64,000 bases of DNA from Microbispora sp. NBC_01189 (GTDB lineage: Bacteria > Actinomycetota > Actinomycetes > Streptosporangiales > Streptosporangiaceae), in contig NZ_CP108581.1 of NCBI RefSeq assembly GCF_036010665.1, positions 1,608,501 to 1,672,500 of the forward strand. Reading direction: 5' to 3'. Both the position numbers and the translations under genes were made by a program. Below the pieces are notes generated by a model, which was not told the DNA's origin, did no database searches, and was given only the letters and a program-made list of their open reading frames with translations. Shown one piece after another: positions 35,457 through 44,267 of this stretch; the first letter of the stretch is position 1, and each line of letters starts with the position of its first letter.

Positions 35457-37103
35457 ATGGAGTCCCCCAAACACGCAGGCGACATCGCTGTCGCCGTCTC
35501 CCAGGCCTACGGCGTGGACACCATGTTCACGCTCTCCGGCGGGCACGTCTTCCCCCTCTACGACGGGGCCGTCCATCAGAACATGCGCATCCTCGACGTG
35601 CGCCACGAGCAGAGCGCGGTGTTCGCGGCCGAGGCGACGGCCAGGCTGACCCGAAGGCCCGGCCTCGCGGTGCTCACCGCGGGCCCCGGTGTCACCAACG
35701 GCGTCTCGGGGGTCGCGACCGCCCACTTCAACGGCTCCCCGGTCGTCGTCCTCGGCGGGCGCGCCCCGCGCTCGCGCTGGGGCTCCGGGGCGCTGCAGGA
35801 GATGGACCATCCCCCTCTGTTCGAGACCGTCACCAAGCTCGCCTTCACCGGCTCGGGCGCGGACTCCATCGGCCAGGACGTGGAGATGGCCTTCCGGACC
35901 GCACTCGCGCCGCACCGGGGCCCGGTGTTCCTGGACGTCCACATGGACGACCTGTTCGGGCCGTCGGCCGAGTACGACTCGGAGACGCTGACCCCGTCGC
36001 CGCTGGAGCCCGACCCCGAGGCGCTCGCCGGCATCGCGCGGCTGATCGCCGAGGCGGAGCGTCCGCTGCTCGTGCTGGGCTCGGACGTGTGGATGGACCG
36101 CGCGGAGGAGGCGGCGCGGGACTTCGCCGAGGAGTGGCGCCTGCCGGTCGTGCCCAACGGCCAGGGCCGGGGCATCCTGCCCGCCGGGCACGAACTGCTC
36201 GTCACCCGCGCCCGCGGCCTCGCGTTCAGCCAGGCCGACCTGGTCGTCGTCGTCGGCACCCCGCTCGACTTCCGCCTCGCGTACGGCTGGTTCGGCGGCA
36301 AGGAGGGCGCGCCGCTGGCCCGGGTGGTCCACATGGTCGACGCGCCTTCCCAGCTCGCGACCCACACCGGCCTGTCGGGCTCGGCGTCGGGCGACCTGTC
36401 CCTCCTCTTCTGGGGCCTCGGCGCCGCGTGCGGCACCGCCGGGGTGAGCCCCAAGGCGTACGCGCCCTGGGTGACCAGGCTGGGCGAGACGGCGGCGGCG
36501 GCGATCGCCGAGGACGCGCCGCTGCTGGAGTCGGCCGCCGACCCGATCCACCCCATGCGCATCTACGGCGAGCTGAACAAGGTGCTCGCCGACGACGCGG
36601 TGGTGATCGGCGACGGCGGCGACTTCGTCTCCTACGCCGGCAAGTACGTCGAGCCGCGCCGCCCGGGCAGCTGGCTCGACCCCGGGCCGTACGGCTGCCT
36701 CGGCACCGGGCTCGGCTACTCCATCGCGGCCCGGCTGGCCCGGCCCTCGTCGCAGGTCGTGCTGCTGCTCGGCGACGGCGCCGCGGGCTTCTCGCTGATG
36801 GACGTCGACACGCTGGTCAGGCACCGGCTGCCGGTCGTCATGATCTGCGGCAACAACGGCATGTGGGGGCTGGAGAAGCATCCCATGCAGATGCTGTACG
36901 GCTACGACGTGGCGGCCGAGCTCCAGCCGCAGTGCCGCTACGACCAGGTCGTGACCGCGCTCGGCGGCGGCGGGGAACTGGTCACGTCGCCGGACGAGAT
37001 CGGCCCGGCGCTGCGCCGCGCGTTCGACTCCGGCGTGCCGTACCTGGTGAACATCGCGACCGACCCGGCCGTCGCCTACCCGCGCACCACCTCCGGCGTC
37101 TGA
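35457..37103 (+). CDS. acetolactate synthase-like thiamine-diphosphate enzyme (IlvG-like)
   Basis: A 548-residue TPP-dependent enzyme. The catalytic Glu is in DVRHEQSAVFAAEA (about 44-57), AGPGVTNG follows, and the TPP/Mg motif is GDGAAGFSLMDVDTL...NN (about 440-470) with NNGMWGLEKHPMQ. It resembles the mycobacterial protein called IlvG rather than the catalytic IlvB of valine/isoleucine synthesis; oxalyl-CoA decarboxylase or 2-hydroxyacyl-CoA lyase activity are alternatives. No small regulatory subunit gene is nearby. It has its own promoter, leaderless by spacing. Confidence 0.82.
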   Translation: MESPKHAGDIAVAVSQAYGVDTMFTLSGGHVFPLYDGAVHQNMRILDVRHEQSAVFAAEATARLTRRPGLAVLTAGPGVTNGVSGVATAHFNGSPVVVLGGRAPRSRWGSGALQEMDHPPLFETVTKLAFTGSGADSIGQDVEMAFRTALAPHRGPVFLDVHMDDLFGPSAEYDSETLTPSPLEPDPEALAGIARLIAEAERPLLVLGSDVWMDRAEEAARDFAEEWRLPVVPNGQGRGILPAGHELLVTRARGLAFSQADLVVVVGTPLDFRLAYGWFGGKEGAPLARVVHMVDAPSQLATHTGLSGSASGDLSLLFWGLGAACGTAGVSPKAYAPWVTRLGETAAAAIAEDAPLLESAADPIHPMRIYGELNKVLADDAVVIGDGGDFVSYAGKYVEPRRPGSWLDPGPYGCLGTGLGYSIAARLARPSSQVVLLLGDGAAGFSLMDVDTLVRHRLPVVMICGNNGMWGLEKHPMQMLYGYDVAAELQPQCRYDQVVTALGGGGELVTSPDEIGPALRRAFDSGVPYLVNIATDPAVAYPRTTSGV

Positions 37104-37117
37104 CGGGCATGAAAAGA

Positions 37118-37143
37118 CCCCGCCCGCCACGCGGCGGGCGGGG
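37118..37143. terminator. bidirectional terminator between the IlvG-like and kinase genes
   Basis: A perfect 11-bp hairpin CCCCGCCCGCC (37118-37128), loop ACGC, with AAAAGA beside it that reads TCTTTT on the minus strand. Confidence 0.85.
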
Positions 37144-37151
37144 CGTGACCG

Positions 37152-38858
37152 TCAGGGGGCGGGCGTACGGCTCGCGGACGGGCTCGGCTCGGCGCTGGGC
37201 GAGGCCGACGGGCAGGGCAGCAACTCCACCACGAACTTGACCACCGAGCCCTCGGGCTTCCTCGTCCCGGCGGCGGGGCTCTGGCTGACGACGAGGCCCC
37301 GGCACTTGCCCTCCCCCGTCGTGGTGCCGGCGGGCTTGAAACCCATCTTGTTGATCCGCGCCAGCGCGACGCCCTCGGTCACCTTCACGACGGACGGGAC
37401 CTCGACGAGATCCTCGGCCGGGCTCGGCGACGGCGACGGCGAGGGAGAGGCGGACGGGCTCGGCGACGGAGTGGGCGTCGGGGTCGGCGTCGGCCGGGAC
37501 GAACTGGGCAGCACCTGCGGCACGGACACCACCGGCGTGGGCGTCCTGCGGATGCGGGAACGGGACGGCGACGGGCTGGGCGTGGGGGTCTCCACGAGGA
37601 GGGACCCCGCGGCCGAGGGGGCGGGCGTGCCGGACCCGGCCGAGGCCATGTTGATCCCCAGGACCACCAGAGCCCCGACGACGGCGACCCCCGCCACTCC
37701 GGCCGCGAGCGGCAGCCCGCGGCCCCGCCGGGACCGCTGGGCGGCGTCTCTGGCCGCCGCGCGCCGCGACGTCCGGGTGCCCTGCTGCGGCGTCGCGACG
37801 GTCGCCGGCGGCACGGCCGGGGCGTCGTCCCAAGACTCGCGGGTGACGCGGTAGGTGTGGCCGGTGGAGGAGACCGCTTCGGGTCCGCCCGGGTAGGGGC
37901 TCGCCTGGGTCGCCGCCGGCGAGCCGGGGACGGCCATCGCCCGGGAGACAAGGCCGGACATGCCGGCGCCGGTCACCGCGGCACCGGGGATGCCGGCACC
38001 GAGTGTTCCGGCACCGGGTATTCCGGCACCGGGCAGCACGGCCTGGCGGGCCGCCTGGCTCATCGTCGAGGCCGACGGCCAGCGGCGCGCCGGGTCCTTG
38101 AACATGGCCCGCTCGACGACGGCCCGCACCGCGGGCGGCACGTCCGGCGGCAGCGGCGGCGGCTCCTCGCGGATGTGCTTGAGCGCGATCGTCACCGGCG
38201 ATTCGCCGTCGAAGGGGCGCTGCCCGGCCAGGCACTCGTACGCCACCACGCCCAGGGCGTAGATGTCGACGGCGGGGGTGACCGGAGCGCCCTCCGCCTG
38301 CTCGGGGGCGCAGTAGGCCGCGGTGCCGAGCACCATGCCCGCGTCGGTGAGACGGCTGCCCGAGTCGGCGCGGGCGATGCCGAAGTCGGTGAGCACCAGC
38401 GTGCCGTCCGGGCGGACGAGCAGGTTGCCGGGCTTGATGTCCCGGTGCACGATCCCCCGCTCGTGCACGGCCTGCAGCGCGGAGGCGGCCTGCGCGATGA
38501 GTTCCATCGCGGGCTCGGGGCCGATGCGGCCGATCCGGGTCAGCAGGCGGTCGAGCGGCTCGCCGTCCACGAACCGCATCACGAGGTACGCCGTGGAGCC
38601 GTCGCCGGGGACGTCGGTCACGCCGTAGTCGTAGACGTCGACGACGCCGGGGTGATTGACGGTCGCCATCGCCCGCGCCTCGCCCTGGAAGCGCACCGCG
38701 AATCCGGGGTCGTCGAGGCGGCCGGGGAGCAGCACCTTGACCGCGACCGTGCGCGCGAGGACAGTGTCCTCACCACGCCACACTTCGCCCATGCCCCCGG
38801 CGCCGAGCCGGGCGTCCAACCGGTAGCGCCCGGCCAGGGTCATCCCTTGGGCCACCAT
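37152..38858 (-). CDS. serine/threonine protein kinase with a single PASTA domain
   Basis: A 568-residue membrane kinase. Kinase domain about 10-275: LGAGGMGEVW, Lys41 in VAVKVL, VHRDIKPGN, LTDFGIA. A linker has repeats of G-A-G-I-P-G, then one transmembrane helix near 385-408 (LPLAAGVAGVAVVGALVVLG), a Ser/Pro/Thr-rich stalk and one PASTA domain (about 478-545, VPSVVKVTEGVALARI) that would bind cell-wall fragments, ending in a Cys-containing segment. Mycobacterial PknB has four PASTA repeats, so this is a minimal version. The start may be ATG 38858 or 38843. Confidence 0.92.
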   Translation of the reverse strand: MVAQGMTLAGRYRLDARLGAGGMGEVWRGEDTVLARTVAVKVLLPGRLDDPGFAVRFQGEARAMATVNHPGVVDVYDYGVTDVPGDGSTAYLVMRFVDGEPLDRLLTRIGRIGPEPAMELIAQAASALQAVHERGIVHRDIKPGNLLVRPDGTLVLTDFGIARADSGSRLTDAGMVLGTAAYCAPEQAEGAPVTPAVDIYALGVVAYECLAGQRPFDGESPVTIALKHIREEPPPLPPDVPPAVRAVVERAMFKDPARRWPSASTMSQAARQAVLPGAGIPGAGTLGAGIPGAAVTGAGMSGLVSRAMAVPGSPAATQASPYPGGPEAVSSTGHTYRVTRESWDDAPAVPPATVATPQQGTRTSRRAAARDAAQRSRRGRGLPLAAGVAGVAVVGALVVLGINMASAGSGTPAPSAAGSLLVETPTPSPSPSRSRIRRTPTPVVSVPQVLPSSSRPTPTPTPTPSPSPSASPSPSPSPSPAEDLVEVPSVVKVTEGVALARINKMGFKPAGTTTGEGKCRGLVVSQSPAAGTRKPEGSVVKFVVELLPCPSASPSAEPSPSASRTPAP

Positions 38859-39000
38859 TTGCGCCCCGTACCCCCTAAGTCACTCGACCCCCGAAGGTGT
38901 CCAACAAAGCAGGCTCGCGTCGCGGGAAGATAACGACAGGATCACGGAACCCTGTTAGGCGAGGGCTCCGGGCTCGGGGGCCGGATGTCGAGCTTACCGG

Positions 39001-39183
39001 TTATCCGCCCCTGACACCGTGCACCGAGCACCGGGCCGACCAGTTCCTGGGCGTCACCTGGACGACCAGTCGCCGGCCGCACTGCGGGCAGTAGCGCGGT
39101 GGCTCCATCTCCCTCGCGGCCGGGCAGGCCGCGTGATCACCGTCTCCGGCCGGACGGCCGCAGTGATCGCAGAAGAGGTCCAC
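39001..39183 (-). CDS. bsaP: biotin synthase auxiliary protein, BsaP-like
   Basis: A 60-residue Cys-rich protein with [16 protein letters not shown] (Cys5, Cys8, Cys20), [12 protein letters not shown] (Cys32, Cys35) and a late Cys52. This pattern matches, from memory, the small protein encoded beside bioB in mycobacteria (Rv1590 type) that the biotin synthase of these bacteria needs to work. Here it is 3.7 kb from bioB on the other strand. GTG at 39183. A plain zinc-ribbon protein is the alternative. Confidence 0.72.
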   Translation of the reverse strand: MDLFCDHCGRPAGDGDHAACPAAREMEPPRYCPQCGRRLVVQVTPRNWSARCSVHGVRGG

Positions 39184-39226
39184 GGTGCATCACCCTAGCC
39201 GGTGGCCGCCTGCTCTTCCCCCTCCT

Positions 39227-39331
39227 TGAGACATCGCCGTCCGAGACATCGCCGTCCGAGACGCCGCTTCCCGGCACACCGTCTCCCGGGACGCCGCTTA
39301 CTCGGACACCGCTCTCTAAGACGTCTCCGCG
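39227..39331 (+). repeat. seven tandem 15-bp repeats (minisatellite)
   Basis: Units begin at 39227, 39242, 39257, 39272, 39287, 39302 and 39317, consensus near CGAGACGCCGCTTCC; the first two differ only at one base and divergence grows to the right. It lies between bsaP and the thioesterase. In one + frame it reads SPSET-type repeats, but no gene is claimed. Confidence 0.85.
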
Positions 39332-39373
39332 CCGCGAAAAGTTGCGACCGCCTCCGATCGGAGGGCGAACCAA

Positions 39374-39379
39374 TAGGCT
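39374..39379 (+). promoter_or_regulatory. -10 hexamer for leaderless thioesterase transcript
   Basis: TAGGCT, 6 nt before ATG at 39386. Confidence 0.45.
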
Positions 39380-39385
39380 GACGGC

Positions 39386-39763
39386 ATGAGTCTCGCTCCG
39401 GGTCTGCGCGCCGAGGTCCGCATCGTGGTGAAGCACGAGGACACGGCCATCCAGGTCGGCAGCGGCGACGTGCCGGTGCTGGGAACGCCCCGGCTGCTCT
39501 CGTTCGCCGAGGGCGCCACGGTCGAGGCCGTCCAGCGGCACCTGGAGCCCGGGCAGACCTCGGTGGGGACCAGGGTGCTGATCGAGCACCGCCTGCCCAG
39601 CCCCGTCGGCACGCACGTCGAGATCGCCGCCGAGCTCACGGAGGTGGACGGCAGGCGGCTCGTCTTCTCCGTCAGCGCCGCCGGCGAGGCCGGCGCCCTG
39701 GTGGCCACCGGCACGATCGAGCGGGTCGTCGTCGACCGCGAGCGCTTCCTCGCCCGCCTCTGA
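39386..39763 (+). CDS. thioesterase family (hotdog-fold) protein
   Basis: A 125-residue single hotdog domain of the fluoroacetyl-CoA-thioesterase-like family: LLSFAEGATVEAVQRHLEPGQTSVGTRV then HRLPSPVGTHVEIAAELTEVDG. It likely cleaves or binds an acyl-CoA in the cytoplasm. Convergent with the biotin carrier gene. Substrate unknown. Confidence 0.82.
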   Translation: MSLAPGLRAEVRIVVKHEDTAIQVGSGDVPVLGTPRLLSFAEGATVEAVQRHLEPGQTSVGTRVLIEHRLPSPVGTHVEIAAELTEVDGRRLVFSVSAAGEAGALVATGTIERVVVDRERFLARL

Positions 39764-39851
39764 GCCCATCTCTGAGCCCGCCTCTGCGCCCGCCTCCGAA
39801 CCGCCCGCCGCGCCGCCCGATCAGGTCAGCCGATCAGGTCAGCCGATCAGC

Positions 39852-40064
39852 TCACTCGACCACGGCGATGAGGTCGCCCTCTTGGACGACGTCGCCCTCC
39901 TTGACCTGGAGCTTGGTGACGGTCCCCGGGTCCTCGGCGAGGACCGGGATCTCCATCTTCATCGACTCCAGGATCACCAGCGTGTCGCCCTCGTCGACGA
40001 CGTCGCCCTCGCTCACGACGATCTTCCAGACGTTCGCCACCATCTCGGCGTGTACCTCGGCCAC
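39852..40064 (-). CDS. biotin/lipoyl carrier protein (BCCP-like)
   Basis: A 70-residue free-standing biotinyl domain. Lys36 in ESMKMEIP is the biotin attachment site. Residues 1-35 and 37-70 are the two symmetric halves (VVDEGDTLVILE and VVQEGDLIAVVE). It is 31 nt downstream of the biotin carboxylase gene on the same strand, so the two form part of an acyl-CoA carboxylase; no carboxyltransferase gene is in view. GTG at 40064 follows GAGGGGAG. Confidence 0.93.
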   Translation of the reverse strand: MAEVHAEMVANVWKIVVSEGDVVDEGDTLVILESMKMEIPVLAEDPGTVTKLQVKEGDVVQEGDLIAVVE

Positions 40065-40095
40065 CCGGACACTCCCCTCAACACGATTCAGCAGA

Positions 40096-41430
40096 TCAGG
40101 ATTTTCTCATCCGGGAGACCAGACCGGTGTCATAGTCCCCGCTCACGAACTCGGGATGATCGAGCAGTTCGGCGCAGAAGGGAAGGTTGTGCTTGGGGCC
40201 CTCGACGCGGAACGCGCCGACGGCCTCCCGCCCCCGCTCCAGCGCCTCCTCGCGGGTGGCGCCGGTGACGCAGAGCTTGGCCATCAGCGGGTCGTAGAAC
40301 GGCGTGACCGTGTTGCCCGCCGTGTAGCCCGAGTCGACGCGCACCCCCTCGCCCTCCGGCTCCTCCCACACACCGATCCTGCCAGGGCCGGGCAGGAACC
40401 GGCGGGGGTCCTCCGCGTACACACGGAACTCGATCGCGTGGCCGCTGCTGCGCGGCTCCACGGAGTAGACCTCCCCGGCGGCGATCCGGATCTGGTGCTC
40501 CACCAGGTCGAGGCCGGTGACCAGCTCGGTGACGGGGTGCTCCACCTGGAGGCGGGTGTTCATCTCCAGGAAGACGAAGTCCTGGGCGTCGGCGTCCACC
40601 AGGCACTCGACCGTGCCGGCGCCGCGGTAGGCCACCGCCTCCCCCGCCCGTACGGCCGCGGCGAGCATCCGCTCACGCAGCTCCGGGGTGACGCCGGGGG
40701 ACGGGCTCTCCTCCACGACCTTCTGGTGCCGCCGCTGGACCGAGCAGTCCCGCTCGCCCAGCGCGACCACCGTGCCGTCGGCGAGGCCGAGGATCTGCAC
40801 CTCGACGTGCCTGGCCCGCTCGATGTACCGCTCCAGCAGGATGGCCGGCTCACCGCCGAACCGGGCGGCCGCCCGGCAGGCCTGCTCGAACGCCTTCGCC
40901 AGCGAGTCGTCGTCGCGGGCGACGCCCATGCCGATCCCGCCGCCCCCGCCGGACGCCTTGACCATGACGGGGTAGCCGATCTCCTTGGCGGCCCGCTCGG
41001 CCTGCGCGAGGTCGGACACCGGTTCCCTGGTCCCGGAGGCGACCGGGACGCCCGCCGCCTCCATCAGGTTCCGGGCGTTGATCTTGTCGCCCATCCGCTC
41101 GACGGCCTCGGGGTCCGGGCCGATCCAGACGAGCCCGGCGTCGATCACCGCGCGGGCGAACGCGGCGTTCTCCGCGAGGAACCCGTAACCGGGGTGGACC
41201 GCCCGCGCTCCCGTCGTACGGGCGGCCTGGAGGACCTTGTCGATGTCGAGATAGCTCTGGGCCGGGTGCGCCGGGCCGAGGAGCACGGCGTCGTCCGCCT
41301 CGCGGACGAACGGCAGGTCGGCGTCCGCCTCGGAGTGGACCGCGACCGCGCGCAGCCCCATTCCCCGGACCGTACGGATGATCCGCCGGGCGATTTCCCC
41401 GCGATTGGCGATCAGAACTGAGTCGAGCAC
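40096..41430 (-). CDS. biotin carboxylase subunit of acyl/acetyl-CoA carboxylase
   Basis: A 444-residue ATP-grasp enzyme that carboxylates biotin on the carrier protein. VLIANRGEIARRI start, HPGYGFLAEN, ATP loop KASGGGGGIGMG (about 160-171), EMNTRLQVEHPVTE with the catalytic region, and the C-terminal biotin carboxylase domain. No fused carrier domain; the separate carrier gene follows. GTG at 41430 is 7 nt from a -10 hexamer. Confidence 0.94.
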   Translation of the reverse strand: MLDSVLIANRGEIARRIIRTVRGMGLRAVAVHSEADADLPFVREADDAVLLGPAHPAQSYLDIDKVLQAARTTGARAVHPGYGFLAENAAFARAVIDAGLVWIGPDPEAVERMGDKINARNLMEAAGVPVASGTREPVSDLAQAERAAKEIGYPVMVKASGGGGGIGMGVARDDDSLAKAFEQACRAAARFGGEPAILLERYIERARHVEVQILGLADGTVVALGERDCSVQRRHQKVVEESPSPGVTPELRERMLAAAVRAGEAVAYRGAGTVECLVDADAQDFVFLEMNTRLQVEHPVTELVTGLDLVEHQIRIAAGEVYSVEPRSSGHAIEFRVYAEDPRRFLPGPGRIGVWEEPEGEGVRVDSGYTAGNTVTPFYDPLMAKLCVTGATREEALERGREAVGAFRVEGPKHNLPFCAELLDHPEFVSGDYDTGLVSRMRKS

Positions 41431-41437
41431 GCAGCCA

Positions 41438-41443
41438 ACTCTA
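41438..41443 (-). promoter_or_regulatory. -10 hexamer for leaderless biotin carboxylase transcript
   Basis: TAGAGT on the minus strand, 7 nt before GTG at 41430. Confidence 0.45.
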
Positions 41444-41564
41444 GGGGGATCACCCGCCCGGTTCCCCCCGCCCGTTCCGACTGAACCCGGCGGGCGAATC
41501 TGTAGGGTCGCGACAACGATGATGTCATCGGCGTGCCGCCGGCGGTGCCGCGGTGTTACGTCTG

Positions 41565-42848
41565 CTACAACCGGGTAACGCGCACGAGCCGGTCGACGAC
41601 GCGCGCCAGGGCCTCCACCACACCGGGATCGTAGGCCGAGCCGCCGTCGAGGCGCAGCCGCTCTAGAGCGGCCGCCGCCCTGTCGCGGTCGGTCGATCCG
41701 CCCACCAGGTCGTCGTAGGCGTTCGCGGCCCTGATGATCCGGCTGGCCGTCGGGGGCGACTCGCCGACCGTGTCGCACTGCCGCCGGACGATCTCCGCCA
41801 CGCCGTGCAGCACGCCGGTCTTCCTGATCACCTCGGCGCCGAGGCCGGCGATCCGCCGGGCCTGGTCGGCGTCGGCCAGCACCGTGGCCCCGCCGGGGAT
41901 CGGATCGCGCAGCGAGAGCTGGCCGATGTCGTGCATGAGCGCGGCGTACTCCAGCTCCAGCAGCTGTGGCTCCGACATGCCGAGTTCCCGTCCGACGGCG
42001 ACCGACAGGCGGCTGACGCGGCGCGAGTGGCCCGGCTCCACGTATCCGCCGACCTCGGTGACCCGGCTCAGCGCGCGCACGGTCTGCAGGTAGGTCGCCC
42101 GGATTCCGGCGTACTTGCGGAAGGCCACCTGCGTGACGAGCAGCGGCGCGGCGAACGCGGGCAGGGCGGTCATGTCCATGCTGTGCGAGGCGAGCGCGAG
42201 CAGGATGCCCGACGCCGCGACGGCGGCGCCGAGCGGCGCGGCCATCCTGATCTCGTCGCGCACGGCGACGGCGAACGCCGTCCTGACCTGGTTGGCCCGG
42301 AGCAGGGCCGCGATCACCACGTCGGCCACGAGCATGACCGTGACCAGCACGGCCATCACCCCGAGCGCGGGCCACCAGTTGCCCTCGCCGGTGGCCCGGG
42401 CGATCGCCTCCAGCGAGCCGGTCAGCGGCCGGTAGGCGAACGCGAGCAGCGACCCGGCGAGCAGCCTGCGGGCCATCGCGTCGAGGCGCGGCGGCCGGCC
42501 GACCGCCAGATGCGGCAGCCCGCCGGCGATCATGCCGACCGACATCACCGCCACGACCTCCAGGGCCGAGTGGCCCGCGGGCCGCCCGCCCACGTCGAGC
42601 AGCAGGGCGTAGCCGAGGGAGGCCGCGGTGGAGATCGGCGCGACCTCGCGGTTGCCCGGCATGGTGAGCCGGGCCAGCTCGCCGGCCGCGATGAGCGCGC
42701 CGAACCCGATGGCGACCCGCGCGTCGGTCAGTCCGTGCGCCGCGGTGTGGGCGATCCCCGCGACGGTCAGCATCCCGGCCGCGCAGATCAGCAGGAGCTG
42801 ACCCGAGTCGAGCCCCAGTTGCGCGGTGGCCGGCCTGCGTGTCCTCAC
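41565..42848 (-). CDS. membrane HD-domain protein (degenerate HD-GYP partner)
   Basis: A 427-residue protein: about seven hydrophobic segments in residues 10-240, then an HD-type domain with YAALMHDIGQLSL (H-D kept, Lys of HDxGK replaced by Gln) and no GYP motif. It starts at GTG 42848, overlapping the upstream HD-GYP gene stop by GTGA, so the pair is translationally coupled and probably forms a complex. It may have lost phosphodiesterase activity and serve as a sensor or regulatory subunit. Confidence 0.8.
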   Translation of the reverse strand: MRTRRPATAQLGLDSGQLLLICAAGMLTVAGIAHTAAHGLTDARVAIGFGALIAAGELARLTMPGNREVAPISTAASLGYALLLDVGGRPAGHSALEVVAVMSVGMIAGGLPHLAVGRPPRLDAMARRLLAGSLLAFAYRPLTGSLEAIARATGEGNWWPALGVMAVLVTVMLVADVVIAALLRANQVRTAFAVAVRDEIRMAAPLGAAVAASGILLALASHSMDMTALPAFAAPLLVTQVAFRKYAGIRATYLQTVRALSRVTEVGGYVEPGHSRRVSRLSVAVGRELGMSEPQLLELEYAALMHDIGQLSLRDPIPGGATVLADADQARRIAGLGAEVIRKTGVLHGVAEIVRRQCDTVGESPPTASRIIRAANAYDDLVGGSTDRDRAAAALERLRLDGGSAYDPGVVEALARVVDRLVRVTRL

Positions 42849-44200
42849 CGCTCCGACACCACCTGGATCGGGGTCGTCGGGTCGTCGTGGTCCTTGGCCG
42901 TGGTCTCCACGGCGGCGTCGTCCGGCGGGACCGGCGCCGGCTGGGCCGGCTGCCACCCGTGCCGGTCGAGCGCCCGGACGAACCGGGCCACCATGTCGGG
43001 GTCGAACTGCGTCCCCGCGTTCTTGCGCAGCTCGGCCACCGCGACCTCGATCGGCTTGGCCTTCCGGTACGAACGGTCGGAGGTCATGGAGTCGAAGGCG
43101 TCGGCCACCGCGATGATCCGGGCGAACTCCGGGATCTCGGACCCGGCGAGCCCCATCGGGTAGCCCTTGCCGTCGTGCCGTTCGTGGTGGTGCATGATCC
43201 CGGCGAACGCCTCGTCGAGGAAGTCGATGCCCCGCACGATCTCCAGCCCCCGCATCGGGTGCAGCTGGATCGCGGCGAGCTCCTCCTCGGTGAGCCGGCC
43301 CTCCTTTTGCAGCACCTTGGTGGGCACGCCGAGCTTGCCGACGTCGTGCAGCATCCCGGCGTACCGGATCGCGCGCAGCCGCTCGGTGCCCATGCCGATC
43401 TCCTCGGCGATCATGGACGAGGCCGCGGAGACCCGCGTGCAGTGCCCGCGCGTGTAGTAGTCCTTGGTCTCCACCGCCTGGCACAGCGCCGCGATGGTCG
43501 CGTCGTACGCGCGCTGCTCGGCGTGGTAGTGCCCGAGCGCCCACCGCGCCACGAACAGCGGCAGCAGCACGAGCACGGCGGAGATCGACTGTACGGTCGA
43601 CCACAGGGCCGCGATCAGCAGGCCGAAGGTGGCGAAGCCGACGTAGGAGCTGAGGAACTGCACCATCACGCGGAGCGAGACCTGGTCGCGGTGCACCACG
43701 GCGGCGAGCCGCAGGATGACCGCCGTGAGCGCGAAGTTCATGGCGACGAAGGCCGCCGTCGCGGCGGCGTACGGCACGAGGACGCCCGGGAAGTCGGCCG
43801 GTTCGGGCAGCCCGGGCACCCCGCCCGCGCTCTCGTAGGCCCATCCGGCGGCGTATCCGCACAATGCGTACTGCGCGCCGTTGAACAGCCGCTTCACCAG
43901 TTGCAGGCCGGGGCGGGCGCTCACCACCGCCGCCAGCCCCACCAGGGCGGCCCCCTCCGGGCCGACGAGCACCACGGCGGCCAGGGCGGCGGAGAAGCTC
44001 ACCGACACGGCGACGTTCGGCACGCTGAGCAGCGTCGGCACCGACTCGCACAGCAGGAACAGCAGCGCGAGGACGAGGAGCGTCGACCAGTCCTCCGGCA
44101 TGAGCCCGTGCCGGGCGAGCAGGCCGCGCGCGATCACGACGCCGGCGGTCCCGACGAGCGCGGCGAAATAGACCCTGGCGGGCCACGGAAGTTCCCGCAT
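42845..44200 (-). CDS. membrane-anchored HD-GYP domain protein
   Basis: A 451-residue protein with a MASE-like membrane part of six to eight segments (residues 8-230) and an HD-GYP phosphodiesterase domain: MLHDVGKLGVPTKVL, HPMRGLEIV, HHHERHDGKGYP and ADAFDSMTSDR. HD-GYP enzymes hydrolyse cyclic di-GMP or related nucleotides. ATG at 44200. It is coupled to the degenerate partner downstream and preceded by a 35-codon ORF and a hairpin. Confidence 0.9.
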   Translation of the reverse strand: MRELPWPARVYFAALVGTAGVVIARGLLARHGLMPEDWSTLLVLALLFLLCESVPTLLSVPNVAVSVSFSAALAAVVLVGPEGAALVGLAAVVSARPGLQLVKRLFNGAQYALCGYAAGWAYESAGGVPGLPEPADFPGVLVPYAAATAAFVAMNFALTAVILRLAAVVHRDQVSLRVMVQFLSSYVGFATFGLLIAALWSTVQSISAVLVLLPLFVARWALGHYHAEQRAYDATIAALCQAVETKDYYTRGHCTRVSAASSMIAEEIGMGTERLRAIRYAGMLHDVGKLGVPTKVLQKEGRLTEEELAAIQLHPMRGLEIVRGIDFLDEAFAGIMHHHERHDGKGYPMGLAGSEIPEFARIIAVADAFDSMTSDRSYRKAKPIEVAVAELRKNAGTQFDPDMVARFVRALDRHGWQPAQPAPVPPDDAAVETTAKDHDDPTTPIQVVSER

Positions 44201-44228
44201 TGGCGGCCACCTCGAATGCGGATCGGAC

Positions 44229-44260
44229 CTGTGGGCCGGCCGTCCGTGACCGGCCCACAG
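44229..44260 (-). promoter_or_regulatory. hairpin between the small ORF and the HD-GYP gene
   Basis: A perfect 11-bp stem, CTGTGGGCCGG (44229-44239) with CCGGCCCACAG (44250-44260), 10-nt loop, starting 7 nt after the small ORF stop and ending 28 nt before the HD-GYP ATG. It may be an attenuator or mRNA-processing site. Confidence 0.6.
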
Positions 44261-44267
44261 GCAGTGA

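Noticed and set aside
39099..39389. A 96-codon + frame with SPSET repeats
   Set aside because: It is made by the 15-bp minisatellite, overlaps bsaP in antisense and runs into the thioesterase start; no start signal.
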